From the NCBI RefSeq assembly GCF_032362555.1, contig NC_083516.1, positions 9,015,001 through 9,079,000 of the forward strand: a DNA stretch of 64,000 bases, given 5' to 3'. Each line of letters opens with the position of its first letter. Position 1 is the first letter of the stretch. The notes below the pieces were generated by a model. The model was not told the origin of the DNA. It saw nothing but the letters and a program-made list of their open reading frames with translations, and ran no database searches. Source of the stretch: Amyelois transitella (taxonomy: Eukaryota; Arthropoda; Insecta; Lepidoptera; Pyralidae). The position numbers and the translations under genes were made by a program. Positions 24,913-37,100 of the stretch are shown in pieces.

Positions 24913-26231
24913 TAAAAGTTTGTGATTTACCTACTGGTAAAAATAATGATTTGATTTCTTACAAAAACACTCGTTTAAATACACGTACGGACTTGTTTTG
25001 ATGCATGCAATCAGCAATGTGATATTTTGACAGTGACTCCCCGCCGCCTCATGACTTTCGTAACAGTTCGTTCAATCTCGACGGTCGCTCGGACCTTCGG
25101 CGAAACCTTCGGCTTCGGCCGGATTTTGGGCCGAAGCCGAATGTTTCGCCGAAGGTGGATTTTTTGGCCGAAGGTGGCCGAAGCCGAAGCCGAAGCCGAA
25201 GCTTCGGTCGGACACTATCCATCACTATTCTATGAATAGAAACCCAATGCACACCTAGTGAAGATGCAACAGCCTTCCAAATGTCGCCATCTGAAGCTGA
25301 AGAATCTGCACTTCTCATAGCTTGATACATATTGAGTATTATACATATATATACATATTTTCTCAGTAGATGAAAAAGGCCGTTTCTTTCTTTTTTCAGC
25401 AGGTTGATCTACATTATTCGCCATTGTTTCGAAAGTCCGTTTTGTACACCGCCAAGTAGTCAAATAAGTAATCAATCACAATATCCAATACACAAGCCAG
25501 TCACAATAAATGTAGGTATCAACAAGTCCAAAGAACACGCAAAGTCACAAGATAGAGAGAAAATATAGATCGGTGAGCACGTCAGCACAGTACGGATTGC
25601 ACAAGCAGACTAAAAAGTACTCGTATTGTGTACACTGCCTTAGCGCTTATCACTGACCAATTACTGACGAGGAATTGTGGGAGAGAGACGGTGCACTACT
25701 AACTTGTTTCGACGAATAGAGTATAGATCTAACAGTGCCATGTTCTTCATGGTAACAATATAAAAAAGTATAACCACTCCATCTCTTTCCAATGGATGTT
25801 TTAAAAGGTGACTAAGGGATACAATTATAAACTTGGGATTCTTCTTTGCTATTTGAATCTTAATTCTATCATTATGCCTATTGGTTTTTCAAGACTGCTG
25901 GCTCTGTCAAACCAGCAAGGAACATAGACATAATTGTATGAATGAGCAAGACCTAAGAGTTATATGTTTTATTCTTTCCAGTCTAAGTCGGTTGCAAGAC
26001 AAACTACAAGCTAACAATTTGAATGACAGCCCAAACATAAATGTGGGCAGTAGTAAAACGAAAAACTTTCATAATGACACCAAAGGAAATAAGCAAGAAC
26101 GTAAGGTTCTTGCCCGACTACCGCCAGGAGCCACTCCTGCGGGTGTATTTCCCTCACCACCACCTCGTGGGGTACTCGTCATACGGACTCCAAGAGGACC
26201 AGATGGTACAAAAGGCTTCACAAGAAGGTAG
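21868..26231 (+). CDS. SZRD1: SZRD1-like SUZ RNA-binding domain-containing protein
   Basis: Three exons join in frame: 21868-21927, 22023-22309 and 25982-26231 (stop TAG), giving about 198 residues. The N-terminus MAAQDEVDVCESWEDMDEIG resembles the acidic, Trp-containing SZRD1 start. The central SUZ region reads IRILKRP ... KTFEQRQKEYEEARLRILG. The C-terminus ends with the SUZ-C signature RGPDGTKGFTRR. SUZ domains bind RNA; the cellular role of SZRD1 is poorly known. It is divergent from RPA1 with a large transposon between them. Intron 2 (22310-25981) is packed with nested elements, but both splice sites (AA|GTAAGT and TTCCAG) are intact. Intron 1 is only 95 bp. Assignment rests on the co-occurring SUZ and SUZ-C motifs and matching size. 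Confidence 0.92.
23250..23325. repeat. GCCGAA hexamer array (left subterminal)
   Basis: Two tandem runs of GCCGAA units surround a GATTAATCGGC palindromic centre. A matching array lies at 25095-25205. These mark the subterminal zones of the element 23223-25217. Confidence 0.85.
23733..23805 (-). repeat. tRNA-derived SINE head
   Basis: On the minus strand there is an A-box-like TGGTCCAGTGGTTAG and, about 30 nt on, a B-box-like GTTCGAATCC. The order and spacing match an internal Pol III promoter, but no acceptor stem is evident, so it is read as a SINE head or tRNA pseudogene. Confidence 0.6.
23831..24017 (-). repeat. Interspersed repeat family A, copy 3
   Basis: This reverse copy runs from the ATGT tail through GCGGGGTAGACAGAGCC to the GGCGACTAAGGGAT block, where it is truncated. 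It is nested in the hAT-type element in SZRD1 intron 2. Confidence 0.8.
24402..24495 (-). repeat. Repeat family B copy, head of a fold-back
   Basis: The sequence from ACTCACGCCTCTTTCCCGGA to the GCTTCATC block is the inverse of the family B 3' end seen at 45599-45838. Its last 19 bases form a perfect hairpin with 24503-24521. Confidence 0.75.
24503..24910 (+). mobile_element. 5'-truncated non-LTR retrotransposon end with 67-A tail
   Basis: An open frame to 24736 encodes the C-terminal end of a LINE-type ORF (LPYLLNSLPENIRLEP ... FKNMLKKYLLESL). About 107 nt of 3' UTR follow, then an uninterrupted run of A from 24844 to 24910. The pure long tail indicates a young insertion. Its 5' junction is an inverted duplication of family B sequence. 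The clade (CR1- or Jockey-like) is a guess. Confidence 0.75.
25095..25205. repeat. GCCGAA hexamer array (right subterminal)
   Basis: The hexamer GCCGAA and its inverse TTCGGC recur many times, ending in four tandem units next to the terminal inverted repeat. It pairs with the array at 23250-23325. Confidence 0.85.
25774..25940 (+). repeat. Interspersed repeat family A, copy 4
   Basis: A diverged forward copy (ACCACTCCATCTCTTTCC to ACATAATTGTATG) lies 41 bp before the last SZRD1 exon, so it ends close to the branch-point zone of that intron. Confidence 0.7.
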
Positions 26232-29200
26232 CACGTAGAAATTTTTATTTCTAAGGTAACTCACTTAATGTAAGTCCCCATTATGCCTCACCTTAATCTA
26301 ACATTTTTTATCATTGGAATTTTATTTCACAATTTAAAATTTACTAGTTTAGTGTTATAAGGTATGAAAATGAAAATTATCATATTTTAATTATTATAAA
26401 CAAGTAAAGACTTAATGGCCCATAAAGAAAACTAAAGCTGATTTGAAAATTTGTGCTTTCTTTGAAGGAATCTTTTTCAATCAGTGTTCTCTTAACTTTG
26501 AGCATATGCAAAGTAAAGCCAAAATATAATCAGCTTACATTTTCAAGCACTCTTTGAACTACAAAATTATTATTTTATAATGGTACCAAAAAAATGAAAT
26601 TATTACAGATCAGGCGTACTTATGCCTAATAGAAATACTTTTTTAGTCTAATGGAAATATAAATTCTTTGAAATGTCAGTGTATTAAATTTTAAGTTGTG
26701 GAATAAAATTTTGAAATTATGAGTGCTCATTTAAGGGAACAATCATAACATTTATATACGCTAAGTTGTATAATGTAGATAGAAATTGTGAACTTACTAC
26801 AAATGAACTCTCTTAATACTATATTTTGATCTGGTTTCATAAATAAGACTACTCCTCTCTGCAATAGCTGCGGATGCAACCAGGGTTTCGAATCTGTTCA
26901 CTATAAATGTACCAATAGTGTGTTGTAAGAGTCTCGGAGCAATTTGACATTTTGTGTCCGTTACTATGGTATGGACTGCCAAATTACAAAACTACTAAAC
27001 TGAAACACTTTCAACATTTTGTTGTTGCATTTTACAGACTTTGACCCTGCAGTAATATGCTAAATGTCTAAGTAAATACTTTCTTTTTCATATTAAACAG
27101 CACATTTAGATATGTAACATATTGTAAAGGCAAGTTTATTCTCTTGAATAGGTGTGAGAATGAAATTTGTTTTATAAATAATGGTTGTCATTTGAGTCAT
27201 GTATAAGAAACAGTGCAATATAATGTACTTATAATACCCATTTTAATAACAAACAACTGTTGCGATTATTATGAAATCATTTGCTAAAGTTCTTTATTTA
27301 AAGATATCTTCCATCTAAACACTGAAAATGCAGTGTTGCTAACACTGAAATTGTACACATATCTTTCTACTTGTGAAAATTCAGTATGTAATATGTATAT
27401 ATATATATACTGTCATTTACTGTAGTTTGCAAATGGTAAAGACCTGTTTACATAAATTTATGTAAATTATGATTTGCAAAATTTGAAATGATAACATCCC
27501 AAAGACAAACAGATGATTTTTGACACAAGCTTCTTTTTTTAAATGCATGAATTTTTTTGTTGGGGATAGGTATAATATCTTAAGTTTGAAAATTCAGATC
27601 AGAATAAAGTATATCATATAAAGTATATTATGTATATGACATGAAGTGGCTGGTAAATAAGGAAGATACTTTTTAAGATTTTTCATTAAAAGTACCTATT
27701 TGATTAGAACAGTAATGAATACAAAAACAAATTTATACAATAGCCATATTTGAAAAGCATGGGGCACTATTTCGAAATTGTGCGAATCAATAAAAATCGG
27801 CTAGACGTCAATACGAGTTTCAAATGGTTATTATTCTTAATCATATGTTAATAATGCTTGAGAAGTCTTAAAATTTTAAAATAGCATTTTTCATGGATTA
27901 TTTCCAAAGAAAACATGTCAGCGTATCATCCTTGGCCATTTCACTTAGATGTTCAAAATAATTTTAGTTGTTTTAAAAACGAGAGTACATAGCCTACACA
28001 GTACGATCTCACAATTGTAATGTTATCATAGCCTATAATTCTTTGTTTTTAAGAGGACTACAAATTAATTGTATTTAGCTATACACACAATCTCATTAAG
28101 ATCCCGAGGAGGCAGACTAATTGATTTACAGTGTTCTAAATTCAGTTAATTGATGCTTAATATATCTTTTCAGTAGGTAACTCAAATGGTTATTTTAAAA
28201 TGCAGGTACTAATCATGTTGGACGATTTTCCTTATTCGATTTCTACTAAGATTGTCGTTTTAACGGTCTCTGTTCAAAACTATATATGTATATAGTTCAA
28301 TACAATAATGTCTGCAAAAACCTCCAAGTGGACCAAAAAAATTGTGTTAAATCATCAACAATTAGACTCACACGTTCAATATCAAATTGTACGTATAAAA
28401 TCGATAGGAGTTGAAAATATTAACGAACGATTTTTATATCTAGTTTTTGTACATTGTATAGAATATTTCTAGGATAAGATACTTGGTATTTGTATATTTT
28501 AACGCTATTATATTATTAATTACAAGGACCTGATTTGTGTCAATCATTTTTAATTTCATTATTACCTAAATATGTTTTGTTTGCACGTTGGAGTTGTGAT
28601 TCGCAACAAATCTGAAATATGGATTTAAAAAAAAATAAGCAAAAGACAAACCACGTATTGTAATAAATGCTCTTGTTAATGACTTGACCGAAGTGATTTT
28701 TATTATTTGATATAAAATCTACATACGTGGCAAAGTTATAATAATGACAAGTACGTTCATTACTTTGTGTGCACTTTTATAGACATGTCAGTCTCCTTTT
28801 ATATTATTTAGAGAATATAGAATTCAGCGCCTTATTTTTTTTTATTCGTAAGCCTGTTATTGGCTTCATTTCGAATTGTGGTTTCTCACGGAAGACGGAA
28901 TTATACAATAAGGGTTCTGGCGGAAAATCAGTGCTGAACGTGTTCTGCGTATCGCTGAGCTGTTTTATTCACGTATTATTGGATATACTTTTTGTGTACA
29001 TTTGTGTGAATGCTAATGTGTCATAATAAATTATATTTTTTTCTTTAGCATATAATTGTTATTCTTAAAAATCTGACAAATGTTTTGGTAGTGGAGTATT
29101 TCTTCTGTGTGTCCTTAAAATAATTCTAGTTAATTTAACAGAACCTTGATTGGTTAACACATCATTTACGAAACTTAGAATCTACAATTTAGCAGTTTCA

Positions 29201-31773
29201 GTCGCTGTTGTATAAATTAATTTGATTTTGAACTCTGTAGAGTAACTCAAGAAAGTGTAAAATGATAGTGAAGGGAAATAATTACTTATCGATTGAATTG
29301 AAAGTATGGTTAGTTTTCATTAGCCAACCCACCTTTTAACAGCAACAAGTGCAAGTTACTTAGTTCGTGTGAATGTAGCATAATTAATCACAACTCCACG
29401 AAGAATTGATTGACACAAGTCGAGCTTGTATACACGTAAGAGTGACTGAGGTGCATGTAAGTTGAGCCATGATTTATTTAATTACGAAATTGTTTTTGCC
29501 TGAAGTTCTAGTCTTTTCCTAACTTTGGGCTTTTACGTCCCGTCCCCGAAGCCAAAGACATTAGGGTACAGTTTACACCAAATCGAAAAAAGTTAATATT
29601 ATATTCGATTTTTTTTTCTATTGGACCCCTGAAGTAAAAAAAAAATTAATGGGTCGCAGACTTAAAATCAATGTAAGGCTTTGTAACTTTCGTTCCTAGA
29701 AGGCATACCTATGATTTTCAATATTAATTGAATAAATCTGGCGCGACGAACCACTAGCATAAGTTTATAAATGTAACTGAGGATTGTGATAAAAAAATAT
29801 TCTTAGCAAGCCTTTTTGTATGTTACATTATAGCGGGCGGGGTATGTATGTATATAGGTCGGTTTTGGCGGCAATTGCCAAAATTTTAAGTTATCAGTAT
29901 CAAAGTACATTAACTGCCTGTTTATTTTTAGACTATGTTCCTTATTTAAGCTTTTGTTTCAACGTTCAATTTGAAATGTGCTTTGTAAATATTATAAAGA
30001 AATACGCAAAGGGAAGATATCGCAGGGAGCCAAAATTAAGACCCTTTGTTGACATGTAAGAATTCCATTTTATATGATGATATTAAATGTTACCGAAGAA
30101 CGGTTGTGCGATTGAAAGATGTAAGAACATAGTTCTTTTTAGAGGCATTTTTATGCTAAATATATTATGGAAATCTAGCAATTAAGGAAGTACTACAATT
30201 GACATCATCATTTAAAAAATAAGATATTCTTTTTTCAAATTCTGGGTACTTGGGTATCCTTAATTTTACATTAACGACAAGGAAATTACCTTTATATTTT
30301 TATATTTGACCGAAAATTCCCACGTTTATAGGTTTTAGCAAATATATTTTAAGTTGTATTTATTCAGTTTTTGTTTATTTAATCGGGTTTATGTGAAAAA
30401 GGATTATTACAATTATTTAGTACGAGTATAATTCTTAAAGACATATTTACGCGTTGAAGCCTGCAAGTTATGTAAACAATTCTGTTCATTTGTGAACAAA
30501 TCTTAAGTGCCAATTAACGTATTCATTGTTTTTGTTGGTTTTGTATGATTTGAGGATAGTATTTATAGTGTATTTATTTAATCTTTTACACATCCTTAAC
30601 TGAACGATAAGCGGTAAGGCATTTTACATAGACGTTCTTAACAAAGATGGCTATAATGTAAAACCTACGATCAGGACCTATCTCTTAGTAGTCATTGTGT
30701 CGCTCTCATCCATTTCGTGCTTATTTGAACCAAACCAAATCACAATTATTTAGTTCGACAAAGAAAGCAGCCTGATAATAATAAAAAATCTTATGATATA
30801 AACTTATATAGAAAAGTAAACATATTTTCTTTACCAGCCAACAAATATAAATTGCTACTTTGCCCTTAACTTGCGCGAATGCTTCAAAATGCTGAGATTC
30901 TAATAAATCTAGCCTTATTTACAATAGGATCCACGTCCGTACAATTGTAACTCGTTTTATTTTTAAGTAATAGGTAATTTAGTTATTATACAATTATATT
31001 TTAACCGGAAATGATTAAAAATGTTAAAATTACTATTCGTTTTATTCGAAAAAGGCTTTAACGCTTCAAATTTATTCACATCTTACACTCATCTTTGTTT
31101 TTTTCCGAAATTTCTCTCTTCAGCTTACCGATTAAGGACAAAACGGCGGTTTTCGATTTCAAGTAGTTCACTCGAGTTCACTTTCGACCACAACTCGATT
31201 GGCGCTTCAGTCGTTTTCCAGAGTACCAAATTACTGTTTCTCGATGTCGATTTTGATCGATTCTCGACCGCGTCAAGAGTAACCCTGCTGATTTCAGTCA
31301 GCATCGTCCATTATAAAATTATGCATTGAATGACTGGTTCAATAAAAAGTACCTGAATTAAATCAATATAGGTACTTACTGCCTCATTATCACGGCCTAC
31401 AGCTAGCTATCAATTACCGACTGCACCAATTTATTGGTATTTCTATTACCAAGGAGAAACAGCTAATTGACATAATTTTTATGCTCTTCAACATCCTGTT
31501 TCATAATAATTACGGTTTGTGCCAATAAAATATTAATTTTAATATATTACCTACTTGAGATTGTCGCTCTGATAATTTAAATGCATTTGTCGGAATGTAA
31601 ACAGATCTGACCAGTTTTTTAAATTTACATAAAGTTACAAACATTGGTCCAACAAAATTGTCAATTATTATGTTGGCCGAACATTCCGAGACTAGTTTTA
31701 AAATATTCTTGTTTTAGTACGTCATAGGCTTTCAAAGAGTTCAGACGTTTGATAAAAGGTTTTTTTTTTAAAT
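26232..31773. other. Gene-free AT-rich region; probable long SZRD1 3' UTR at its start
   Basis: No ORF with family signatures and no recognised repeat was found. The first canonical AATAAA on the plus strand after SZRD1 is at 26702-26707. The part just before 31774 should hold the TTC36 promoter. A 102-codon ORF at 31021-31329 has no supporting features. Confidence 0.5.
26702..26707 (+). terminator. Polyadenylation signal candidate for SZRD1
   Basis: AATAAA lies 471 nt after the SZRD1 stop codon, in sequence free of recognised repeats. Other hexamers occur further on, so longer 3' UTRs are possible. Confidence 0.4.
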
Positions 31774-34117
31774 ATGGCTGGTTTGGAAAATTTGAGCGAA
31801 CGTGATAGAGCTGTCTTGAGAAGTATTTTTGATCCAACAGCGACAATCGGGGATGTGATCGATGATGGCGACACCTTTCCTAAAGATGACGAAGGTACAT
31901 TATGTATGATTATATTATAAATACTATTTTAAATTCATTGTTAATTAAGTTTATTCTAATATGATGATTGTTGGAGATATATATGTCTGTATTTGAATAC
32001 CTAGGTATATGTTTTCGACTCGGAAACAAAGGTTGAAATTATACAGACTTTATATTTAGGTTTGAAATTTTCTAATAATCTTACATCAAGTTACTCAATG
32101 TATGTAGCAAGAAAACTTATAATATAGGTACTAAGTTTATACTTATCATCACAGCGTCTTTTTGCTTCTCACCTCGAGGTCCACTAATATCAGCACGTGA
32201 CATGTTTTGAAAACATTTGGCACAAATTTTTATTCCCGACCCGACCCGACCAGTGCTAAGAATATTTTTAATTTGTTTACACGAAATACAGAGATTGTAA
32301 CTGCTTGCATACTGACTGAAATCTTAGGAAGAAGTACCTACCTACATATATAGGAACCATTATGGGTAAGATAGACTACGGATTTCCACAAGCAATCTTT
32401 GCCCACAGAATTCACTTGCTTCCTCCACACTAAAAAAGAATTCTTATTTATTCTACCACGAAAAGAAACAAGCGCTTACCTATTTTCTAGATTATCTAAA
32501 AGGAGTAAGAATACATTAAATTATTGCTACTAATGTAATCTTCTAGAACCATCTACGGAATCTTACCAAGAATCTATCAGGCTATCAGCCGAAGGTGTCC
32601 ACCTGGCGGAAGCTGGTAAGCTGAAGGAAGCCCTGGAGGCCCTCAACAAGGGCATTGAGGTGGCACCTGATAGGGCTGCGGGTTATAACGACAGGGCTCA
32701 AGTGTTGAGGCTTTTGCAGAAAGATGATGGTAAGATTTTGTTCCCGACTTGATAATATGTATTTCAATTGACGTCTGATGGTAAGCAAGATGAGGTCGTT
32801 GTTAATGCTAGCTCAATAAATCGTTCTTGTCCTAAAAATGCTGCTAACAGAATGTTTCACCACGATCCGATATTCCCCTGTAAATTTATAGTGCAAGTAG
32901 GTATATAGTTCCCCTGTAAAATTTGCGGAGGCCAGATGACAGACGCTTCGTGTTAAACCTTACTCAATCCAGAATCATGGCCAAAAACGCACCACCGGCT
33001 TCTCCAGATTCGATGTAAACAGGATTTACGCCAGGAAAAAGAAAGCATACATACATACATATGATCACATCTATATCCCTAGCGGGGTAGTCAGAGCCAC
33101 AAGTCTTGAAAAGACTGATAGGCCACGCTCAGCTGTTTGGCTTTGCGATAGAATTGAGATTCAAATAGTGACAGGTTGCTAGCCCATAGCCTAAAAGAGG
33201 AATCCCAAGTTTATAAGCCTATCCCTTAGTCGCCTTTTACGACATCCGTGGGAAAGAGATGGAATGGTCCTATTCTTTTTTGTAATGGTGCCTGGAACCA
33301 CACGGCAATAAAAGTCAAATCAGTCGAAAAAGAAAATATAATGTCAAAGTATAATTACAGATGCTATGTCAGACATTGACCGGGCGCTACAACTGACGGA
33401 AGGCAAGCAAACCCGCGCACGCGCACTAGCACTGTGTCAACGCGGGGTGCTACTGAGGAAACGAGGCGCAGACGCAGACGCGCGGGCTGCCTTTACTGAG
33501 GCAGCTAAACTAGGCAGTGGTTTTGCTAAGAAACAGGTTGGTACCAAAATTTTCTTTTATGTTATTTCAATCTCTATATTCTGTACCCTCTGTACTCGTG
33601 AGAAATGCGGCGGTTTCATTTTCACGATCCATCGGGGTTAGTCACGATGTGGAGTCATATGTACTCGTATTGTTTTCTCTCTCTGTCTTCAGTTCACTCT
33701 AAAGGATACATAGTTACATATGTATATCATGTCTACATCCCTTACGAGGCAAACCTAGCCAAAAGTTTCGAAAAGACTAAAAGGCCAACGAAATTCGTTC
33801 GCCTCGGAAATTTAATATTGTACCTACTTTGATTTGAAATATAGAAATAAATATACCATTCTTAAGATCCATCTTTTTCCCATGGATGTCGTAAAAGGCT
33901 ACTAAGGGATAGATAAACCAAACAGCTGAACGTGGCCCATCAGTCTTTTGATGACTGTTGGCTCTGTCTACTCCGCAACGGATATAGGCGTGATTATATG
34001 TTATGTTTCTTAAGATCTCATTGTACCCTGTTTCAGGTGGTAGAACTGAATCCATATGCGGCGCTTTGCAACCAAATGCTGAGTCAAGTTATGCGAGGAG
34101 AAGATATACAACTGTGA
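31774..34117 (+). CDS. TTC36: Tetratricopeptide repeat protein 36 (TTC36)
   Basis: Four exons join in frame: 31774-31894, 32547-32729, 33361-33536 and 34037-34117 (stop TGA), giving 186 residues, close to vertebrate TTC36 (about 189). The N-terminal region DRAVLRSIFDPTATIGD is followed by three TPR units: SAEGVHLAEAGKLKEALEAL, AAGYNDRAQVLRLLQKDDDA and ALALCQRGVLLRKRGADADA. The conserved ending is VELNPYAALCNQML. TPRs are protein-binding helical repeats; TTC36 is a small soluble protein thought to act as an adaptor. Exons 1 and 3 have non-consensus donors (GTACAT and GTTGGT), but the phases agree. Family A repeats lie in introns 2 and 3. The nearest candidate poly(A) signal is AATAAA at 34473. 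Confidence 0.94.
33046..33306 (-). repeat. Interspersed repeat family A, copy 5 (nearly full length)
   Basis: This reverse copy has both ends: ATAC/ATGT tail at the left and GGAACCACACGGCA at the right. It lies in TTC36 intron 2, ending 54 bp before exon 3. Confidence 0.85.
33712..34000. repeat. Family A pair in inverted orientation, copies 6a and 6b
   Basis: A short reverse piece (33712-33790) and a longer forward piece (33855-34000) of family A lie head to head in TTC36 intron 3. The second ends about 36 bp before the last exon. Confidence 0.7.
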
Positions 34118-37100
34118 AAGTTTAATATTTTTATATTTAGTGTTATCAGTTAGTCTATCAGTTATCTATATACAAGCGCCACTCTGTGGTGATGTATGTA
34201 TATGATGTATGTATTATAATTATACAAATTCTGACAACCAGCGAGTTACTTACGGACGTTGAAAAGTCCCCTTCTTACTATCCCTAAGATTATTGAACGT
34301 GCCTTCAGAAATACATTAGGTACGGTCAATAGCATGACAACCTTCCCAATTTACTGCAATCATAATCATTAATATAATCACGTCTATATCTACCATTTGC
34401 GAAAAAACCTGTATTCTTTTGTAGGTGGCGCTAAATTCACGCGAGCGAAGTTGCGGGTAAAAGCTATTTGAAAATAAAACGCAAAACATCTAATGGATTA
34501 GAAATGTATATTGTTGAGTACAATCGACATTTACTTTTTAAGAGAACACCAGAGACCCTTAAAAACAGTTCTCTGTGACCAGGATGTATCCTTACCTCCG
34601 AATGAACCTCTTTTCCCAAAATATATACAAAATTCCTACAGAATAGTTCAAGGGATTCGTAATGTAATTCGGCTTACCGTTTGAAATTTCATTTCCTAAA
34701 CTTCTATTCGAAAATTACGACTTAGTGATCAAGATATTAGATTTCTGATGTCTATATATTTAATTTTAGTTTACGGCTATCGAAACAGTTATCGATAACC
34801 TAAATTACAAATATGGATCAGAAATCTCATATCCCAAAAAAAAATATGACTGCCTTTAAGCCCTTCTTATTTCAAATTTGTCACATTTTGGGAAAAGCGG
34901 CAAATTACAACTTCAAATTTGAAGAATGACGAATGAATCTACAAATCGAAATACTGCACTACGCTATAATTATAGAATATGCAATAAAATCTCATAAACA
35001 TGATTGTGTGCAGAAATACAAAGTGCCATTTCCACAGACAACCGTTACTCTTTAATTGGTTAAAAATTCAAAATGTTAAATATAAACTTTATCCTAGTGA
35101 GAGGCAATGACATGAGAACGTAAAGTGCACATCGATTATTTAAAATACACACTGTTGATATTTGCGCCGTTTGTAAATTGAAAACCATAGATTTTGGCAC
35201 ATTAAAAAATTGAATTTTTATTTTATATGTTCCAGTTTTGAAATGAAGTAATTAATTTCAATTTTTGTTACTTGATTTTAGTTTTCACAACATGTCTCAT
35301 TTAATTTGCTTATCTATTTTAAAACCGATAATTGTGCATTTTTCTTTCAATAAATCAGTTTAATAAGAAACTATGTACTAAGTAACTTTTAAATTATTTA
35401 TTCTTAATATCATGACATAAAGGGGAATCATGACCATTCATTTAATTTATATACAGAAATTAAAAGTTTGTACTGTCGTGTGTAAAAGTGAGTTGCCTAA
35501 TAATGTTTGTTTTCATTTAATACTGATTATAAATTATATAATTAAAAAAACCGGTTCAAAGGCGCAAAATTCAACCGCGTGATTGTGAAAGGATGATATC
35601 ACAGAGACAGTCGCAACGTGAAGTTACATAAAATACAAACGTGGAAACAGTCATAAATATTTAAAATACTTGTCCAATCACCTGCCTTTAATTTTGATAT
35701 AAAAATCTGTTATATTTCAAACAGAAAAAAAATCTGTAAAATATACATAAAAAGATCATCTTTCCTTAAAAATAATAAATATAAAAGTATGTGTGTCTTT
35801 TTGCCACTTACTAAAAGCAATATATGGTCTAGATTTTTATTATCAAAATACGATTAACAGTTCATTAATGAAGGAAAGTCATAAATCAAATGAAGTTATT
35901 TTTTTTTTAATATGATAAAATACTTCTTAGAAACGGCAAAGTTTAATAAATTGTTGATAACTACATAAAAATGATTGGTTATCATAATATTCAATAGAAT
36001 ACCACTAATTAATATGGAAAATATTTACAAATACATTTGGCACAGGTGATGGTGCATCGACAATATCGTCATGTAAAATTTAAACACGCTCAAATACTAT
36101 TAGTAAAATTTAATAAAAAGTATACTAACACCTGTATTAACTAAGGGCTTACTCTATGTAGAAAGGGCGTTATTTAGGCCTATATTTTATGAGATTTTAA
36201 AAGAATATTATTTAAATTGCGAAATTGAAACCCACACAATATACTGTGAAGCCCACCCCGATGACTTTTGGCTCAAAAACCCAACGTCGCGGCACTTCAA
36301 TTATTTCTTTCTAGCTCCAAACAAGCACAACTTATCCTTACAAATATAGAAATACTTTAAAAAATGGTTGGGGCAATTTTTGCTTTAATGATATAACATG
36401 TAATCGAATTTTCAAATAGCTATATACTAAGTCCAACATTTCTCTATTAACAATCAAAGGCAAAAGCTAACAAGTTAGATGTTAATAAATAGTATTGAAT
36501 TTATCGGATAATCTTTTTTTTAACAATCAACTTTTGCTTTTGACTGTACCTTCTTATGTTTATTGTAATATTATAATTATCTTAAACCTATTAAATTGTT
36601 TCTCGTAATTATTTAAATCTTTCAATTAGCGTACAGTTATATAAGTGTGATCCTATATAATATTATGAAGTCGTGCTTGTATAGAGCTACATTTCCTGAA
36701 ATTTCAATCCAAGCTTGCCATTGTGTCAAATTTTATATTAGGATAATAGAAAACAAGTACTTAGGAAGAGCAACCTAATCTTACATTTTAACGCTACTTA
36801 GTTCACTAAATAATATCGAAATAATTTAATAACTAATTCTCACTGAACACATACCATAAACTATTAATAATATGGTTTAATTAAGCCAACTGATTTTTCT
36901 AGGTTTAAAAGCATAGACAAACATGACAAAATAACGATTTTGCCCTTAAATGAAAATATGCTTATTTACAAGTGAGATCTTATATGATTATATTGTTAAA
37001 TACTTTACTACGAGTTTCATAAACTTTTATAAATATTCCTAATTTTACCAAGTCACAGGAAAATTTGGGGATTTCAAGGCGTAAGCTAGCAGACACTAAG

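Larger units (their letters stand above)
23223..25217. mobile_element. Non-autonomous hAT-type element with GCCGAA arrays, TSD TCCATCAC
   Basis: The element starts TAGTGTCCGACCGAAG (23223-23238) and ends with the exact inverse CTTCGGTCGGACACTA (25202-25217). Direct 8-bp copies of TCCATCAC flank it (23215-23222 and 25218-25225). Both subterminal regions carry arrays of the hexamer GCCGAA and its inverse (23250-23325 and 25095-25205). It encodes no transposase. Nested inside are family A and B repeats, a tRNA-like SINE head and a 5'-truncated LINE with a long A tail. Confidence 0.85.
22940..25475 (-). pseudogene. Degraded N-terminal relic of a DDE-type transposase-like gene, split by a hAT insertion
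   Basis: Minus-strand reading from an ATG near 25423 gives MANNVDQPAEKRKK, then after a frameshift MYQAMRSADSSASD ... HWVSIHRIV up to 25226. The reading resumes after the hAT insertion at 23214 and continues as KLKQRVSIVDKIDDF ... IPTLDKILKAINDDGS ... TTLYKILKE and a stop near 22990. This resembles the N-terminal half of an insect IS630/Tc1-like DDE transposase family. The catalytic half is missing and the frame is broken in at least two places, so it is a relic. Family placement is inference from pattern memory. Confidence 0.5.

Noticed and set aside
25027..25330. ORFs on both strands in the GCCGAA region
   Set aside because: They arise from the hexamer repeat, which leaves several frames open; they show no family signature.
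31021..31329. 102-codon ORF upstream of TTC36
   Set aside because: No recognisable domain and no splice context linking it to TTC36; the Ser/Phe-rich composition fits chance in AT-rich DNA.
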